Notes under the pieces: model-generated | What the model was told of the DNA's origin: nothing | What the model saw: only the letters and a program-made list of their open reading frames with translations | Databases searched by the model: none | Position numbers and translations under genes: made by a program | Part shown: positions 61,354 to 64,000 of the stretch, piece after piece | How the letters are laid out: the number at the start of each line of letters is the position of its first letter | How positions within the stretch are numbered: the stretch's first letter is position 1 | Origin: Sesamum alatum | Taxonomy: Eukaryota > Streptophyta > Magnoliopsida > Lamiales > Pedaliaceae | NCBI GenBank assembly: GCA_034509735.1 | Contig: JACGWO010000006.1 | Coordinates: 13,890,645-13,954,644 of the forward strand | Length of the DNA stretch: 64,000 nucleotides | Direction of reading: 5' to 3'

Positions 61354-64000
61354 ATGGCCGCCAGTCTATCTTTTCATCTCACTCGATTTGGCTGCCACTT
61401 CCCTCTTTCTTGTACACGCTTTACCCCTCGATTCTTTGCTAAACAGCGCCCTCAGCCACTTAATTGTCACATTACCCTGTATTGTCGGTTTTCCCGCACT
61501 TTGGTCAACTCTCTTCGCCCCAGCCCACGTCGTGGTTTTTGTGTCTCAGCCTCTGCCTCTCAAGGTATACCTGTCTTTTGTACCATTGTTTTTATGGTTC
61601 CTGAAATTGTCATTTCATCGAGCAGGTTTTATGCGCTTGTACTGTTTTTTGTAAAGTACTTTACGTTACAAGTTTGAGAAATGGGAACTAGTAAACTTAT
61701 TGAGTTCATCTTCTGTCTTCTTTATAGCCAATTGAACTGAGACCCGAACTATAATTAGTGTAGTAGTGTTTTCGCAGAAACTGGTAGGCTATAGTAGATG
61801 AATTTTGGTAAAAGAGCTAGAAGTATAAGTTTTTTAGTGATAGTTCCTAGTTTTCCTGGATAGCATATATGAAGTGGCTGCAAATAATTTATGACACTAC
61901 TACTGTTAGCTTAAGTTAAATCATGCTAATTTAGTATGTAGTACTCTGCATCACGACCGATAATGCGGCTTCTTACATCCATTTTTTAGTTTCTGTTCAG
62001 CGTGATGCCTGGATGCATAAGCATAAACAAGTGGAATTTTAAATTTTTGTCATTTTGACGCTTGCAGAGTTTTGTAGCTTTCAAGCGTTTCATCAGCTAG
62101 AATTTTGAGAATTCAGAAAAGAATTTTATATATTGGATGCATATGCAGAATTAAACAACCACAGGGACGCATCAGATGAAAGATATGATGTGATTGTTGT
62201 TGGTGGAGGGCATGCAGGATGCGAAGCTGCGCTTGCATCTGCTCGTTTAGGAGCAAAAACGCTTCTTCTCACGCTTAACATTGACCGCATTGCATGGCAG
62301 GTTAGTTGACAAGTCCTAAAAGTTTTTCCTCTCATTCCTTTTGGTTGTAATTACATCCCTGTTACTTATTTTCTTTTGTGTGCTTTCTGGTATTCAATTT
62401 TGAGTATGGCAACTGACTCAAGTGTCAAGTCTGTTCTTTATCTTACCCAATTTTTTTGGGCATCCTTTGATGGCTATAAAAGAAACTTGCCTACTCTCTT
62501 TTAAATCATTTGTAAATTATGAATATGACATAATTGAAGATTTTACTTACTCTTTGTGGATTCACTTGGTGATTGATGTTGGGTGGAATGTGGACTATGA
62601 GCTAATGATAATGATAATGTGGACTATGTTGGCACACTGTGAGATATAGGGTTTCTTGCTTGGTCCTGAGCTGTCAAATCAGAGTTAAGTTACTTTTGGA
62701 AAACCATACGAAGCATGGAACAGTATAGTCTCTTCATTGATTCACCTACATCAGAACTGCTTGTGAGCCAGATCCTTCTGCTCGCAAAAACCCTGATACT
62801 CTATTAAGAGAAATTTATAGGGGTTGCTCACTAATATTTTTTTATGGAAGTTCCAAGAGTATAGATTATTTTGGTTTGTGGAACGTGTTGGTGATCTCCC
62901 ATTGTGAGTAGCTACGGTTTGTGCTGGTGCAATATGTATTTCCTTGGATCTTCCTAATTGCAGTGGAGTTTGCTGATTAAAAATAGACTTACAGGCACAG
63001 GAAAGAGGGTTTAGAAACAAATTGATCTTCAAGATAACCAGAAGTCTACAATAGGGTACAATTAAAAGATAAAAAAGTTAAGTCTCTTATATGAACATAA
63101 CATGAAGAAGTTTTCCTATTTGCTAAAATTGGTGATAGTAGTGAACCATTGTAATCTTGTCAAAACAATTTATGATTTCTTGTCAAGGGAGTTTGCTCTT
63201 AATTTGCTGAAATTCACTTATAGTTTCCTTACTAATTTGAGATGAATACAGCCCTGCAACCCAGCTGTTGGTGGACCTGCAAAGTCTCAACTTGTTCATG
63301 AAGTGGATGCACTTGGTGGTGAAATTGGAAAGATAGCAGATAGGTAAAACAGACTGAAAATCCTTGAATATTTGTTAAACTCTAATGTTACTATTGCTTT
63401 AGGATTAAATTGACCATGTTGTCTCCTTAGCAATGCATTATGCTGGAATTTTCTCTGATATTTTATAAAGTTCAGGCGTGCCATGCAAACTGAATGTGCA
63501 GTATTCACTTCACCATAGTGACATTCCTTCCGCACTCCTTTAGCTATGTAAAGACTCGCTTTAAAATTTTTTCTTCTGATTAGTTTGAAGGGGGAGTGAT
63601 GGCTTATCTATTACTGCTGCTTGTTTCTCGTTCAACTTACGCAAATTTTATCCAATGCTTTAGATTTGATTGACATCAGATCCACTTGGGAAAGTCTGTA
63701 CTTATATTTAGCTTATCCAGACACGAACTTTCCCATATGCCTAATGAATATCAGAAATTAAATGAGGAACAGAAAAGTCTAGATTTAGAAAGTCATGATT
63801 GAGAAGAAAATATAGAACGCGTTATTCAAATAAGAACTGGACTGTGATCATTGGTCTGGGGATTGGACTGTTACGCTGTCACATCATGATAATAGTCCAG
63901 ATTGGCTATAACATTCACCTGATCGATGTAAAGCATCAAATTCTTTTTAGAAGTATAAGAAGGCATGAAATTAAATAAACGTATGCAAATATTGCCTTTG
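61354..64000 (+). CDS. Organellar tRNA uridine-5-carboxymethylaminomethyl enzyme MnmG (GidA), 5' part
   Basis: MnmG, with MnmE, modifies C5 of the wobble uridine in certain tRNAs, using FAD and a folate one-carbon donor; in plants it is nuclear-encoded and expected in organelles. Exons seen: 61354-61564, 62149-62300, 63252-63343, all GT-AG with consistent phase; further exons lie beyond the window. Exon 1 (70 residues) is rich in Ser, Arg and Pro and almost lacks acidic residues, like a transit peptide. Exon 2 holds the Rossmann FAD motif [16 protein letters not shown] (about residues 83-98) and exon 3 the MnmG-specific [14 protein letters not shown] (122-135). The start at 61,354 is preferred because the sequence from it has transit-peptide character; an in-frame ATG at 61,249 would add 35 residues. 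The intron from 63,344 reaches the edge. Confidence 0.92.

Noticed and set aside
61388..61654. 88-codon frame overlapping mnmG exon 1
   Set aside because: Alternate frame of exon 1; only the frame from 61,354 joins exon 2 in phase.

Overview
The window is nuclear DNA of a flowering plant, most likely a eudicot. It is AT-rich, has short GT-AG introns, and holds two conserved single-copy-type plant genes separated by a large body of Copia-type LTR retrotransposon sequence. I could not fix the species from sequence alone.

Layout. 1-2,690: leader, primer-binding site and 5' LTR of a minus-strand Copia element that runs off the left edge. 2,691-13,412: a transposon-remnant zone with a second truncated LTR (about 4,385-6,385) and a cluster of long inverted-repeat (foldback) DNA elements. 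Several of these carry clean 9-bp target duplications, one foldback sits inside another, and one sits inside a hAT-like element. 13,824-21,634 (minus): a complete 15-exon MUS81 gene encoding 651 residues, with all nuclease motifs intact. 21,870-22,353: a small DNA transposon in its promoter region. 22,364-24,364: unassigned sequence.

24,365-59,830 is almost entirely nested Copia DNA. I could peel it into layers using 5-bp target duplications: a degraded plus-strand LTR (E4) received a minus-strand element E2 (about 24,365-55,784). E2's RNase H region was then split by solo LTR S0 (25,785-28,081), and its reverse transcriptase was split by element E1 (28,731-48,675). E1's leader holds solo LTR S1 (28,877-30,846). 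E1's 5' LTR is split by the two-LTR element E3 (34,286-47,997). E3 holds solo LTR S2 (37,938-39,926) in its integrase region and the opposite-strand solo LTR S3 (45,063-47,302) in its own 5' LTR. E4 also contains solo LTR S4 (55,934-57,954). None of these elements looks able to move by itself: coding parts are frameshifted, deleted or split.

61,354-64,000 (plus): the first three exons of a nuclear gene for an organellar MnmG/GidA tRNA-modification protein, cut by the right edge. MUS81 (recombination and repair nuclease) and MnmG (organellar tRNA wobble modification) have no evident functional link. The most unusual signals are the reconstructable nesting, a GC-rich block at a nearly constant distance from the primer-binding site in four retrotransposon leaders, a purine/pyrimidine minisatellite inside an LTR, and the foldback cluster.
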